NCBI RefSeq assembly: GCF_900111875.1
Contig: NZ_FOJU01000001.1
Coordinates: 310,001 to 374,000, forward strand
Length of the DNA: 64,000 nucleotides
DNA from: Poseidonocella pacifica
GTDB lineage: Bacteria; Pseudomonadota; Alphaproteobacteria; Rhodobacterales; Rhodobacteraceae
Direction of reading: 5' to 3'
Positions within the stretch are counted from its first letter, which is position 1. Each line of letters starts with the position of its first letter. Under the pieces are notes generated by a model that was not told the DNA's origin, made no database searches, and saw only the letters and a list, made by a program, of their open reading frames with translations. A program made the translations under genes and the position numbers. Below are positions 9,837 to 18,994 of this stretch, one piece after another.

Positions 9837-9887
9837 ACTCTAGAGTGCCCCCTATAGTGCCTGTGGAGTAAGGGGGTATCGGCCCCC
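9837..9887 (+). promoter_or_regulatory. Palindrome and two mutually exclusive hairpins upstream of nrdR
   Basis: The 146-base gap before nrdR holds a perfect 10-base palindrome ACTCTAGAGT (9837-9846). An arm CCCCCT (9848-9853) can pair with AGGGGG (9871-9876). The same G-run (9872-9876) can instead pair with CCCCC (9883-9887) across the loop TATCGG. The two hairpins cannot form together. Whether this terminates the nitrate operon, attenuates nrdR, or is chance in GC-rich DNA cannot be decided by eye. Confidence 0.35.
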
Positions 9888-9922
9888 ATCACGGTCACTG
9901 GCCGGAGAGGAGAGCGGTTGTC

Positions 9923-10390
9923 ATGCGCTGCCCGTTTTGCGGAAACGTCGATACGCAGGTAAAGGATTCGCGCCCCGCAGAGGATCACGTTGCGATCCGC
10001 CGCCGGCGTTTTTGCCCGGCATGTGCGGGACGGTTCACCACCTATGAGCGGGTCCAGCTTCGCGATCTGGTCGTCATAAAATCCAACGGCCGCCGCGAAG
10101 ATTTCGACCGTGACAAGCTCGAACGTTCCATCCGCATTTCGATGCAGAAACGCCCCGTAGAACCCGAGCGCATCGACCAGATGATTTCCGGCATTGTGCG
10201 GCGGCTCGAGAGCATGGGGGAGAGCGATATTCCCTCCAAGATGATCGGTGAGATCGTCATGGAGAGCCTCGCGCGGATCGATACGGTCGCTTATGTCCGC
10301 TTTGCCTCCGTTTACAAGAATTTTCAGGCCGCTGACGATTTCGACAAGTTTGTCAGTGAGTTGCGGCCTCCGGTGAAGCCGGGCGAGTGA
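9923..10390 (+). CDS. nrdR: Transcriptional repressor NrdR
   Basis: 155-residue regulator of ribonucleotide reductase genes. The N-terminal zinc ribbon shows CPFCGN at the start and CPAC near residue 33. It is followed by an ATP-cone domain ([11 protein letters not shown] and DKLERSI) that senses ATP/dATP. Length and order of domains are standard. The ribD GTG start overlaps its stop, a widely conserved nrdR-ribD arrangement. Confidence 0.97.
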   Translation: MRCPFCGNVDTQVKDSRPAEDHVAIRRRRFCPACAGRFTTYERVQLRDLVVIKSNGRREDFDRDKLERSIRISMQKRPVEPERIDQMISGIVRRLESMGESDIPSKMIGEIVMESLARIDTVAYVRFASVYKNFQAADDFDKFVSELRPPVKPGE

Positions 10391-11484
10391 GCGACGACAG
10401 GCGTTTCATGGCCCTTGCCCTCGTTCTTGGGGCGCGCGGGCAGGGGCGTTGCTGGCCCAACCCCTCCGTCGGGTGCGTGATTGTCCGCGATGGCCGGGTC
10501 GTCGGGCGCGGGTGGACCCAAGAGGGTGGCCGGCCGCATGCCGAAACCATGGCGCTCGCGCAGGCCGGTGAGGCGGCGCGGGGCGCAACTGCTTATGTCA
10601 CGCTGGAACCTTGCGCGCATCACGGCGCGACCCCGCCCTGCGCAGAGGCGCTTGTCGCGGCGGGGGTGAGCCGTGTTGTCGCCGCGCTCGAAGACAGCGA
10701 TCCACGGGTTTCCGGGCGAGGGTTCGCCCTGCTGGAGGGCGCCGGGATCAAGGTGACCACGGGCATCTGTTCCGAGGCGGCCGAAGTGGCGCATCGCGGG
10801 TTTTTCCTGCGCAACGAACTTGGCCGGCCTCATGTTACGCTCAAACTTGCCACCAGCCTTGATGGGCGTATCGCGACGGCCACCGGTGAGAGCAAATGGA
10901 TCACCGGCCCCGAAGCACGCCGCGCGGTTCACGCCATGCGGGCGCGCTGCGATGCCGTGATGATCGGCGCGGGCACGGCGCGAGCGGATGATCCCTCGTT
11001 GACCGTGCGCGGACTTGGGCCGATGGGCCAGCCTGTGCGCATTGTTGTTTCTCGCCGGGCGGATGTTCCCTTGATGGGAAAGCTTGCGCGCACCGCACGG
11101 GACGTTCCTGTCTGGCTCTGTCATGGCGAAGATGCCGCGCATGAGTTCACCACAGCGTGGGAGGGGCTCGGCGCGCGGCTAATTCCTGTCCCTGTCGTTG
11201 GCGGGCAGATTGACCCCGAGGCATTGTTGCAGGCGCTTGGACGTGTCGGGCTGACCTCGATCTTCTGCGAAGGTGGCGGAGCGCTTGCAGCATCCCTGCT
11301 GCATGCGGATCTGGTGGATGAATTCGTCGGTTTCTCGGCTGGCTTGGCAATCGGTGCCGAAGGCGTGCCCTCGATCGGTGTGCTGGGTCTATCGCGGTTG
11401 GCGGAAGCGGGGCGGTTCGACCTTGTGGAGAGCCGCGCCTATGGTCCGGACCTCATGCACCGCTGGCGTGCGCGTCGCGCCTAG
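10387..11484 (+). CDS. ribD: Bifunctional riboflavin biosynthesis protein RibD
   Basis: 365 residues catalysing the deamination and reduction steps from the GTP-derived pyrimidine to ribitylamino-uracil. The N-terminal deaminase has the zinc-site motifs HAETMAL and [11 protein letters not shown]. The C-terminal reductase begins at [13 protein letters not shown]. Start is GTG 10387, overlapping the nrdR stop. The stop codon lies against the stop of the convergent kpsC gene (CTAG shared by both strands). In many relatives ribE follows directly; here three capsule genes intervene. Confidence 0.96.
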   Translation: MSDDRRFMALALVLGARGQGRCWPNPSVGCVIVRDGRVVGRGWTQEGGRPHAETMALAQAGEAARGATAYVTLEPCAHHGATPPCAEALVAAGVSRVVAALEDSDPRVSGRGFALLEGAGIKVTTGICSEAAEVAHRGFFLRNELGRPHVTLKLATSLDGRIATATGESKWITGPEARRAVHAMRARCDAVMIGAGTARADDPSLTVRGLGPMGQPVRIVVSRRADVPLMGKLARTARDVPVWLCHGEDAAHEFTTAWEGLGARLIPVPVVGGQIDPEALLQALGRVGLTSIFCEGGGALAASLLHADLVDEFVGFSAGLAIGAEGVPSIGVLGLSRLAEAGRFDLVESRAYGPDLMHRWRARRA

Positions 11485-13421
11485 GGGCGTTTGAACGCAA
11501 CCTGCACCACGGAAGCCAACCCAAGGCCGAAGGAACGGGGGCGGGTTTCGTTGTGAATGAGCCGGTCTACGATCACTTCGACGGGACAGGGCAGGCCGCT
11601 TACCGGATCCAGATAGCGGGGATAGTCGATCAGCGCCGCGTGCACGAGCCCTGCGAGGGTCGGACGGGCGGTGCGATGCGGAACGGGTGGCCCAAGGTCG
11701 CGGGTCAGACCCCAGCCCGCATAAAATGGCTGTCCGGTGACGGTGACCGGTACGCCCCGCAACAGCGCCTCGAAGCCCAGCAATGACGTCATGGTCCAGA
11801 CCTCATCGACCATGCTGAGAAGCGATATAGGGTCGGATTGGTGGGCGATGACATCAGCGATGCCCACCCCGTCAAGTGCACCCCGCCGCAATCCCGCCTC
11901 AACGTCCGGATGCGGTTTATAGATCAGAACCGCGCCGGGATTGGCGGCGCGCGCACGGGCGAGAAGCGCAGCATAGCTATTTGTCTCTCCGGCGCCCAGC
12001 AGGATAGACGCGTCATCCTCTACCTGACCCGGCACGAGGATGCGGCGGCCAGAGGGCAAATCTGGCAGTGCGCCGCCAAGGTTGTACTTGCTCAGGCCCG
12101 CCTCTGCGATCCGTTCGATCAGGCGCTCGGCGCGGTTGACTTGCCCGGGGCGCAGGACTTCGCGGCGCGTGATCACCTCATCCAGCCGGGACGGGCGCGT
12201 CGGATCGTAGTAGATTCCCCGGTCATCCGCGACGAGCGACAGCGGCGGCACGAGCGCCGCGCCCAGCCCACGAGAGCGCAGAAAGCCATCCTCGATGCGG
12301 GTGACATCTCCCACGCCGTCGCTCCGCGACGCCCAGACCATCGGGCGCGGTCCCTCGGCCCGAGGCTTCGCGCGCTCGGTAAAGGTGATCCCGCCGTGCT
12401 GGCCAAAGAACCGGCGCAGGGCCGGGCGCTTCCACCTGCGCATGCCGCCCGCGATCCAGCCGTGCCGATCCTCGCGCCACGCGCGGGACTGCGCCGCAAG
12501 ATGGTCAAGCGCATCCTCGAAGGAGCAAAGGCGGTCGCGGCAGGGATCGTACCACGTGGGATAGAGCAGCATGGCCGCGGCGAAGAGTTGCCGTGAGGTG
12601 AGCGTGCGGCCGCGCCGCAAGGGGGGCATCCGATCATCGGAAAGGCCCCAGCCCGCGTAGAAGGGTTGGCCAAACACGACGGGCCGATGCCCCGAGAGAA
12701 TGGCCTCAAACCCCAGTTGCGAAGAAACTGTATAAACCTTCTCCGCGTGGTCCAGCAGCGTCCATGGGCTGAGATGCGCCGGCAGGGACTTCGTCGGCGC
12801 GAGGTGACCCGACCTGTATCCAAGGGCCGTCTCCGGGTGAGATCGCACCAGAAGGGGTTTGCCCGGGTTTTCGGACCTAGCAGTCTCCAGCATGGTTTCA
12901 AATCGCGCTTGATCCGCTCCGCAGGCCTGAAGGGAGGCATCGCCGCGCGCCTGATCCACGATCAGAATATAGCCACTCGCAGGCAACGGCGCATTGGGAT
13001 CGACGGCGGCGTATTTCGTCAGGTGATCTTCGCGCAGGCGGGCGATGCCTTCTTCAGCGCGATCCAGAAGGCGGGGATCGTCAAGCGGGTGGTCGCGCAG
13101 CAGTGTTTCCAGATCGCTGGGGGCGCGGGCATCGAAATGCACGCCGGTCTTGTCGAGCAAAAGACCAAGCGGCGGCTCCCCGGCGCGGCCGGGATGGAGT
13201 GAGCGGAGAAAAGCATCTTCGATCCGAAGGAGGGATGCGCCACGCCGGCGCGCGATGGCCTTGCCCCGCCACGCGGTCGGGGATGCCCCCCAGACGCCGA
13301 CGATTCCATCGCTGGATGGAAGGCCAAAGCGCGGCGGGTATCCTGCCAGTGACAGAATGCGGCGGAGCCGTGGGGAGAGAAACCCGGCGGAATAGACGTG
13401 TAGCGGGCAGGGCGTGCCCAT
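11481..13421 (-). CDS. kpsC: Capsule polysaccharide beta-Kdo transferase KpsC
   Basis: 646-residue cytoplasmic enzyme that, in known systems, builds the poly-Kdo linker on a lipid acceptor during group 2 type capsule synthesis. The chain is two related halves. Each carries the motif LGFEAIL/LGFEALL and GQPFYAGWGL (about residues 245-280 and 575-605), consistent with the two transferase modules of KpsC. ATG 13421 has an AGGA five bases upstream and is chosen over a longer frame that would overlap the preceding gene. That preceding export gene ends 7 bases upstream, so the two form an operon. Confidence 0.9.
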   Translation of the reverse strand: MGTPCPLHVYSAGFLSPRLRRILSLAGYPPRFGLPSSDGIVGVWGASPTAWRGKAIARRRGASLLRIEDAFLRSLHPGRAGEPPLGLLLDKTGVHFDARAPSDLETLLRDHPLDDPRLLDRAEEGIARLREDHLTKYAAVDPNAPLPASGYILIVDQARGDASLQACGADQARFETMLETARSENPGKPLLVRSHPETALGYRSGHLAPTKSLPAHLSPWTLLDHAEKVYTVSSQLGFEAILSGHRPVVFGQPFYAGWGLSDDRMPPLRRGRTLTSRQLFAAAMLLYPTWYDPCRDRLCSFEDALDHLAAQSRAWREDRHGWIAGGMRRWKRPALRRFFGQHGGITFTERAKPRAEGPRPMVWASRSDGVGDVTRIEDGFLRSRGLGAALVPPLSLVADDRGIYYDPTRPSRLDEVITRREVLRPGQVNRAERLIERIAEAGLSKYNLGGALPDLPSGRRILVPGQVEDDASILLGAGETNSYAALLARARAANPGAVLIYKPHPDVEAGLRRGALDGVGIADVIAHQSDPISLLSMVDEVWTMTSLLGFEALLRGVPVTVTGQPFYAGWGLTRDLGPPVPHRTARPTLAGLVHAALIDYPRYLDPVSGLPCPVEVIVDRLIHNETRPRSFGLGLASVVQVAFKRP

Positions 13422-13428
13422 CCGAGTC

Positions 13429-14571
13429 CTAGTTGCCAAGCCCACCGGCGGCGCTGTCGACCGCATTGACCGAGGAGAGGGATCCCGTCAGCGCGGATAT
13501 TGCCTTGTTCCACTGCACATAGGGCGCTTCGGTGACATAGATCGTGTCGTCATCCCGGATGGTAAAGTCGCGGGCGGCGAACAATCCGTTGGGTCGGGTC
13601 AGGTCAAGCACATAGACCATGCGCTGTGGAGAGGTCACGCCGGGTTTGCCCAGCACGGCGGCGGCGATTTCCGCAGGTTCCTCGCGCAGGACAAAGACGC
13701 CCGTGGGATCGGCGGAGTTACCGCGCAGGCCGCCCACTTGCGACAAGGCTTCGAGCGCTGAAAGCGTATTGGTCTGGAAGGGAACCCGCTGCTGCGTTCC
13801 GGTGGCCCCAAGGGCCATGAAGGCGCGTGTATCTTCCTCGACCAGGATCCGGTCCCCGCCACGCAGCGCGATGTCGAGCTGCGGGTTGGCAAAAAGATCC
13901 TGAAACCAGATGCGGCCCCGGTGATTGCCACGCAGCACCACGATCTGGGCGATTTCAGGCTCTATGGTCACACCGCCCGCGCGGGCAAGCATGGCCGCCA
14001 GCGACCGTGTCGGACGCTCGATCGGGTAGACACCCTGAGCGCCCACGGCCCCGACGAGGGAGACGGTTGCGCCATCACCGGCGAGGCGGCGTACTTGCAC
14101 CTGCGGGTCCGGGGTCTGTTCTTCGAGTTTGTCGGTGATGATGCCGCGAATGGATTCAGGCGTGTTCCCGGCGGCCCGGATGCGGCCCGCGTAGGGGACG
14201 AAGATGAAGCCGGAGCCATCAACCTGCACTTCTTCGAGCAAGGTGGCGTTCGCACCGGGGCCGGACAGAAGGCCGTCGTCAACGTTTTCCCAGATCGTAA
14301 GGCCGAGGGTGTCGCCCGGCTGAATAACGTCGGAGCCGGCAAGTGGAGCGCCGAGAAATGCCTGAGAGAAACCAAGCGCCGGAACCGTTCCCGTAGCGCG
14401 GTTCACAGCATCGGTCACCTCCACCACATAGGCGTTTCCGTTCTGCTCTACCGAGCCGGAATAGATTTCACGCTTGCTCGGACCGGAGCGCGGCAGGCCG
14501 CAGGACGCGACGAGCGTCGCCACTGCCAGCAAGGTCACGCCATTGCGAAGGCGCTTGCCAATAGCTTTCAC
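13429..14571 (-). CDS. Polysaccharide export outer-membrane lipoprotein (Wza/KpsD family)
   Basis: 380 residues with a lipoprotein signal (lipobox VASC at about residues 22-25), a poly_export domain and SLBB-like repeats (LVGAVGAQGVYPI, ALGATGTQQRVPF). It would form the periplasm-spanning outer-membrane channel for capsule export. Start is GTG 14571 with GAGGAG upstream. It sits 7 bases ahead of kpsC, and kpsS lies 87 bases upstream on the same strand. Confidence 0.9.
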   Translation of the reverse strand: MKAIGKRLRNGVTLLAVATLVASCGLPRSGPSKREIYSGSVEQNGNAYVVEVTDAVNRATGTVPALGFSQAFLGAPLAGSDVIQPGDTLGLTIWENVDDGLLSGPGANATLLEEVQVDGSGFIFVPYAGRIRAAGNTPESIRGIITDKLEEQTPDPQVQVRRLAGDGATVSLVGAVGAQGVYPIERPTRSLAAMLARAGGVTIEPEIAQIVVLRGNHRGRIWFQDLFANPQLDIALRGGDRILVEEDTRAFMALGATGTQQRVPFQTNTLSALEALSQVGGLRGNSADPTGVFVLREEPAEIAAAVLGKPGVTSPQRMVYVLDLTRPNGLFAARDFTIRDDDTIYVTEAPYVQWNKAISALTGSLSSVNAVDSAAGGLGN

Positions 14572-14658
14572 GGGGTACTGCTCCTCGACCGTTTCCGGTT
14601 CCCTGTTCTTGCCTTTTGGCGACGTTAGCGGATGGCGGTCCCAGTGGAAAGCACCCGC

Positions 14659-15921
14659 CTAACGAACGAGCGTCAACTGTGTCGCGGGGGTCGCGTTCGA
14701 CATCTCGTAGGGGGCCTCATCCGCGAACATACGGTCGCAGATGATCCGCAGGAGTTGCCGTCTGCCGCCGCGACTGTAGTAGCTGCCCCGAAGCTGCGAC
14801 GACCTCAGCATGAATGCGCGCAAGTCGGCATAAGCGGCGGGGTCTGGCGGGTCAGGCTGGGCAAAGAATGCCGCGATGGGCGCTTGGGAAGTTATGCCCG
14901 GCTTGCAGAAGACCGCCTCCCCGAAAGCCTTCACCGGAAGACCCCGCCAGAGCGCCTGATGCGCGGAGGTCGAACTGACCGTCACGGCGCTTGACGCTTC
15001 ATCCAGAAGGGGGCCGAGCTTGCCGCCCAGAAGGTAATGCACCCGATCCGATACGGCGTGGCGGCGCGCGGTCTCTATGATCGTCCGCGCGATGCCCGCG
15101 CGCCCATCTTCGAGGGGGTGGGCCTTGAAGACTAGGTGGTGGTGCCGGGGCGCGCCTTGGGCAAATCCGCCGACGACCGATTCCACGAATTCCGCGGGCG
15201 TGCGGAACGGCGAATGGGCGAGGGCAGAACTGTCATGGGCAAGTTGCAGGAGTGCGACGTGATAGGGATAGCCCCCCGCCCGTATACGAGCCGTCGAAAT
15301 GCGCCGGCGAAGGGCGGCGGCGGGCATGAGCATGAGCCGCCGAAGATAAAGCCGGAACTCAGCGCCTACGCCCCTGTCGCGATGACTGCGATAGGCGGGG
15401 TAGCTTCGGCGCGTTGCCATGACGAGGCCATGGTATAGCGCGCCATAAAAGATATGCTGCCGAAGATCGCCCCAATGGGCCGGGGCGGACCGAGGTTCAG
15501 CGACCTCTTTCGGCAGCTTTGCGCGGATCTCGTCGAGGCTCATGCTGGCAAGCGGCGAGTGTCCGTTCGCGCCATCGCGTTCATACGTGACCCAATAAGG
15601 CCGCAGATACCCTTCCTCGAACACGTGCACCCGCAGCCCTCGGGATCGGGCGGCATGCATCGCCGTAATATGTACCTCCCGTGTGTCGCCATACAGCACG
15701 AGATCGGTAACGCCCTCATCAAGTAGGCTTTCTATCGATGCAGGCCAGTCGGGCAGAGGTGCGCGGTACGCATGATATGATCCGCCATCTGGCCAGAACG
15801 CGCGATCAGCCCCGTTGAACCCGACGCGGCGCACCTCATGCCCGGCATGCCGCAATTGTTTTCCCAAGAGATAGAAAAACGGGCCATGAGGGCCTTGGAG
15901 AAAGAGAAAGGAACGGCGCAT
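14659..15921 (-). CDS. kpsS: Capsule polysaccharide transferase KpsS
   Basis: 420-residue relative of KpsS, the enzyme that adds the first Kdo to the lipid acceptor in capsule linker synthesis. Family features seen are the N-terminal FLQGPHGPFFYLLG, the central VFEEGYLRPYWVTYE and the C-terminal segment with TVSSTSAHQALWRGLPVKAFG. ATG 15921 with GGAG five bases upstream is preferred to the adjacent GTG. It is divergent from ribE, with 78 bases between start codons, which must hold both promoters. Confidence 0.9.
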   Translation of the reverse strand: MRRSFLFLQGPHGPFFYLLGKQLRHAGHEVRRVGFNGADRAFWPDGGSYHAYRAPLPDWPASIESLLDEGVTDLVLYGDTREVHITAMHAARSRGLRVHVFEEGYLRPYWVTYERDGANGHSPLASMSLDEIRAKLPKEVAEPRSAPAHWGDLRQHIFYGALYHGLVMATRRSYPAYRSHRDRGVGAEFRLYLRRLMLMPAAALRRRISTARIRAGGYPYHVALLQLAHDSSALAHSPFRTPAEFVESVVGGFAQGAPRHHHLVFKAHPLEDGRAGIARTIIETARRHAVSDRVHYLLGGKLGPLLDEASSAVTVSSTSAHQALWRGLPVKAFGEAVFCKPGITSQAPIAAFFAQPDPPDPAAYADLRAFMLRSSQLRGSYYSRGGRRQLLRIICDRMFADEAPYEMSNATPATQLTLVR

Positions 15922-15999
15922 CACGGCTCCGGGGTAGGGCCTTGCCTCCCCTGTCGTGACGGGCTAGGCCCGATGCGAACCGACAGGAGGGTTTGTGCC

Positions 16000-16587
16000 A
16001 TGTTCACCGGTATCATCACGGATCTCGGCTCCATCCGCAAGTTGGAGCATCGGGGGGATCTGCATGCGCGGATTGGTTGCGGCTATGACATGGGATCGGT
16101 TGACCTTGGTGCCTCCATCGCATGCGACGGCGTTTGCCTGACCGTGGTGGAGAAGGGCGACGACTGGTTTGATGTCGATATCAGCGCGGAAACGCTCGAC
16201 AAGACCAACGTCGGCGCATGGGCCGAAGGCCGCCGGATCAATCTCGAACGCGCATTGAAGGTTGGCGACGAGCTTGGTGGGCATATCGTCTCTGGCCATG
16301 TGGACGGGGTCGCAGAGGTGGTTTCCCTCACCGAAGAGGGGGAGAGCACGCGGATCCTGATGCAAGCGCCGAATGGTCTTGCCAAATTCATCGCACCCAA
16401 AGGGTCAGTCGCGCTCAACGGCACCTCGCTCACGGTGAACGAAGTGGAGGGGACTACCTTCGGGATAAACCTGATCCCCCACACGAAAACAGTGACGACC
16501 TGGGGCGATGTCTCCGTAGGGGATGCGATCAACCTCGAGATCGACACACTTGCGCGGTACGTGGCCCGGCTGACCGAAGCCGGTTAA
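16000..16587 (+). CDS. ribE: Riboflavin synthase alpha subunit
   Basis: 195-residue enzyme that converts two molecules of dimethyl-ribityllumazine to riboflavin. The N-terminus MFTGIITDLG is diagnostic. The internal duplication of the two lumazine-binding barrels is visible (CDGVCLTV and LNGTSLTVNEV). ATG 16000 follows a strong AGGAGG (15985-15990); longer upstream frames lack this. No FMN riboswitch was recognised ahead of it. It converges with cvpA, with 4 bases between the two genes. Confidence 0.96.
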   Translation: MFTGIITDLGSIRKLEHRGDLHARIGCGYDMGSVDLGASIACDGVCLTVVEKGDDWFDVDISAETLDKTNVGAWAEGRRINLERALKVGDELGGHIVSGHVDGVAEVVSLTEEGESTRILMQAPNGLAKFIAPKGSVALNGTSLTVNEVEGTTFGINLIPHTKTVTTWGDVSVGDAINLEIDTLARYVARLTEAG

Positions 16588-16591
16588 GCGC

Positions 16592-17152
16592 TTAGGTGGG
16601 TGTTTCGCAAACACCTACGAGTTGCTCATACTGCTGCGTGATCCAGCCGAGTGCCTGTTCAGGATTACGCTCTTCGATCCGGTCCGTGAAGCGGGCGAAC
16701 ACCGCTGCCGACCGGGAATTCTCAACCATATCCACATCCTGCGTGGTCACGACCGTTCCGTAGACGAAGAAGCCCACCGCCACGAGCAAGATGCCGCGCA
16801 CCACGCCGAACAGGAACCCAAATCCCTGATCGATGCGCCCCAACGCGGACCCTTGAACCATCGAGGAGAGGAGCGGCGTGAAGAACGAGAAGATCACAAG
16901 CGCAATGGTGAAGACGATCGCAAAGGCCAGCAGTACGGACAATTCACAACTGTCGGAGAGGAAATCGCCGATATAGGGGATTTCCTTTACCAAGGGCTGT
17001 ACCTGATCGGCGAAGAGAAACGCGACGATGGCCGCCCCGATCCATCCCAGAATTGCCATGACCTCCCGCACGAGCCCGCGCGAATAGGCCAATAGCGCCG
17101 AGAGGACGATGACGACGGCGACGATGCCGTCAATGATGGTAAAGCCGTCCAT
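16592..17152 (-). CDS. CvpA family membrane protein
   Basis: 186 residues with four hydrophobic segments in the first about 130 residues and a soluble C-terminal tail. It starts MDGFTIIDGIVAVVIVLSA, typical of CvpA (colicin V production) proteins of the inner membrane. An in-frame TTG at 17179 would overlap the radA stop, but ATG 17152 with AGGA upstream is more usual. It lies directly downstream of radA, a known neighbour pair in alphaproteobacteria. Physiological role is not settled. Confidence 0.85.
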   Translation of the reverse strand: MDGFTIIDGIVAVVIVLSALLAYSRGLVREVMAILGWIGAAIVAFLFADQVQPLVKEIPYIGDFLSDSCELSVLLAFAIVFTIALVIFSFFTPLLSSMVQGSALGRIDQGFGFLFGVVRGILLVAVGFFVYGTVVTTQDVDMVENSRSAAVFARFTDRIEERNPEQALGWITQQYEQLVGVCETPT

Positions 17153-17175
17153 GGTGTCTTCGTCCTTTTTGCCGT

Positions 17176-18540
17176 TCAATCCGTGCCGAACATCTCGGAC
17201 ACGAAGCCCGCGAGATCGCGCATCTTGCGCAGGCCAAGCTCTGCTGCTTCGCCCTTGCTCCCCGCTGGAAGGAGCGCTTGGGAAAAACCAAGTTTCCGCG
17301 CCTCTTTCAACCTGTTTTCGGTCTGTGCGACGGGACGAAGCGCGCCAGAGAGGCTTATTTCACCAAAAACCACCGCACCTTCGGGCAGGGAGACGTCCTC
17401 CCGCGCTGAAAGAAGTGCAGCGGCGACGGCGAGATCCGCCGCGGGTTCGGAAATCTTCATGCCGCCCGCCACATTCAGATAGACGTCGAGCCCGGCAAAC
17501 GGAACGCCGCAGCGGGATTCCAGAACCGCGAGGATCATCGCAAGCCGGCCACCATCCCATCCAACCACCGCGCGGCGCGGTTGGCTGAGGGTGGAGGGCG
17601 CGACAAGTGCCTGCATCTCCACGAGAACTGGCCGGGTGCCCTCGATCCCGGCAAAGACCGCCGAACCGGGGACCGCATCGCCCCGCTCTGATAGAAAAAG
17701 TGCAGAGGGATTGGAGACTTGCACCAGCCCGCGACCGGTCATTTCAAACACACCGATTTCATCCGCAGGGCCGAACCGGTTCTTGACCGCGCGAAGGATA
17801 CGGAACTGATGCCCGCGCTCACCCTCGAAATAGAGCACCGTGTCGACCATATGCTCGACCACACGCGGCCCGGCGATCTGGCCGTCCTTGGTGACATGGC
17901 CCACGAGAATGACCGCCACGCCGCGGCGTTTGGCGAAGGTCGTGAGTTCATGTGCGGCGGCGCGCACCTGAGAGACTGAACCGGGGGCGGAGCCGACCTG
18001 ATCGGACCACATGGTTTGAATCGAGTCGATGATGGCAAGCTGTGGGCGCTCGGCCTCCAGCGTGGTCAAAATATCACGAAGGTTGGTTTCCGCCGCCAGC
18101 ATGACGGGGGATTCCGTCAGGCCAAGGCGCTGTGCCCGCATACGCACCTGTGCGCTGGCCTCTTCCCCGGAAATATAGATCGTCTTGAGACCGCTGCGGG
18201 CGAAGCGCGCCGCAGCCTGTAGCAGCAGGGTCGATTTGCCGATCCCCGGATCGCCGCCCACAAGGATTGCGCTGGCCGGGACAAGGCCGCCGCCCAGCAC
18301 CCGGTCAAGTTCCTCGACCCCCGCAGAGGTGCGCGGGGGAGGGGCTTCGTGCGTGGAGAGATCGCTGAGCGGGATCGTCCGACCCCGAGAGGCGCCCAGC
18401 GAGTTGCTGGCCGGTCCCGCGGACAGGGGGGTATCCTCGGTGATGGTGTTCCACGCGCCGCAAGCCTCGCAGCGACCGGCCCATTTGGAGGTTTGCGCAC
18501 CGCATTCGGAGCAAGAGTAGGAAACTGAAGCCTTGGCCAT
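17176..18540 (-). CDS. radA: DNA repair protein RadA
   Basis: 454-residue branch-migration helicase of homologous recombination. It has an N-terminal C4 zinc finger (CSECGAQ and CEACGAW), a RecA-like ATPase core with Walker A GGDPGIGKST, the RadA-specific KNRFG motif, and a C-terminal Lon-protease-like domain. Full standard length. It precedes cvpA on the minus strand and follows the pqiA-like gene by 8 bases. Confidence 0.97.
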   Translation of the reverse strand: MAKASVSYSCSECGAQTSKWAGRCEACGAWNTITEDTPLSAGPASNSLGASRGRTIPLSDLSTHEAPPPRTSAGVEELDRVLGGGLVPASAILVGGDPGIGKSTLLLQAAARFARSGLKTIYISGEEASAQVRMRAQRLGLTESPVMLAAETNLRDILTTLEAERPQLAIIDSIQTMWSDQVGSAPGSVSQVRAAAHELTTFAKRRGVAVILVGHVTKDGQIAGPRVVEHMVDTVLYFEGERGHQFRILRAVKNRFGPADEIGVFEMTGRGLVQVSNPSALFLSERGDAVPGSAVFAGIEGTRPVLVEMQALVAPSTLSQPRRAVVGWDGGRLAMILAVLESRCGVPFAGLDVYLNVAGGMKISEPAADLAVAAALLSAREDVSLPEGAVVFGEISLSGALRPVAQTENRLKEARKLGFSQALLPAGSKGEAAELGLRKMRDLAGFVSEMFGTD

Positions 18541-18548
18541 TGCGGGGT

Positions 18549-18992
18549 TTAGCCACGCATTTCGCGCGCCGTCAAACGGCTAATCACCAGTGACGCAAGG
18601 ATACATCCGGTGAAAAGCCAAAGTCCCCACGCCGTCTCGACGCGGCCAACCCCGATGCCCTTGGCCAAGGTGATATAAAGCGCGATCAAAAAGATGTCCG
18701 CCATGGCGAGGCGGCCGAGCGCGGAGGCCAGAGGAAGAAGGTGCGGGGCGCGGCCCGCGTGCACGAGGATCAATCCGAAGGTCTTGGCCATGGGGGCGAG
18801 AAGCGCGAAAACGCCGACAAGTGCGGCAAGTACCGGCTCCGTCCCCCAGAGACTGTGCAGGCCAGACATCACGGAGATTTCGGCCATTCCGAAGATCGGC
18901 AGGAGTCCCGCGCGCAACAGCGGCGCGCACCACGAGAGGGGAAATAGGACAAGCAACGCGAGATTGGCCCAGAAAAGCGCCCCGCGCGTCAA
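18549..18992 (-). CDS. Paraquat-inducible protein A family membrane protein, single-half form
   Basis: 147 residues with four predicted membrane segments, resembling one half of the two-domain PqiA of Escherichia coli (segments LPIFGMAEISVMSG and VFALLAPMAKTFGLI). It starts at TTG 18992, two bases after the alr stop, so it is probably translationally linked to alr. E. coli PqiA works with PqiB in lipid transport across the periplasm, but no pqiB/mce gene is nearby here, so the role is open. Confidence 0.75.
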   Translation of the reverse strand: MTRGALFWANLALLVLFPLSWCAPLLRAGLLPIFGMAEISVMSGLHSLWGTEPVLAALVGVFALLAPMAKTFGLILVHAGRAPHLLPLASALGRLAMADIFLIALYITLAKGIGVGRVETAWGLWLFTGCILASLVISRLTAREMRG

Positions 18993-18994
18993 GC

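Noticed and set aside
15925-15999. FMN riboswitch ahead of ribE
   Set aside because: The gap is only about 75 bases and shows none of the conserved RFN-element segments; only a ribosome-binding site is clear.
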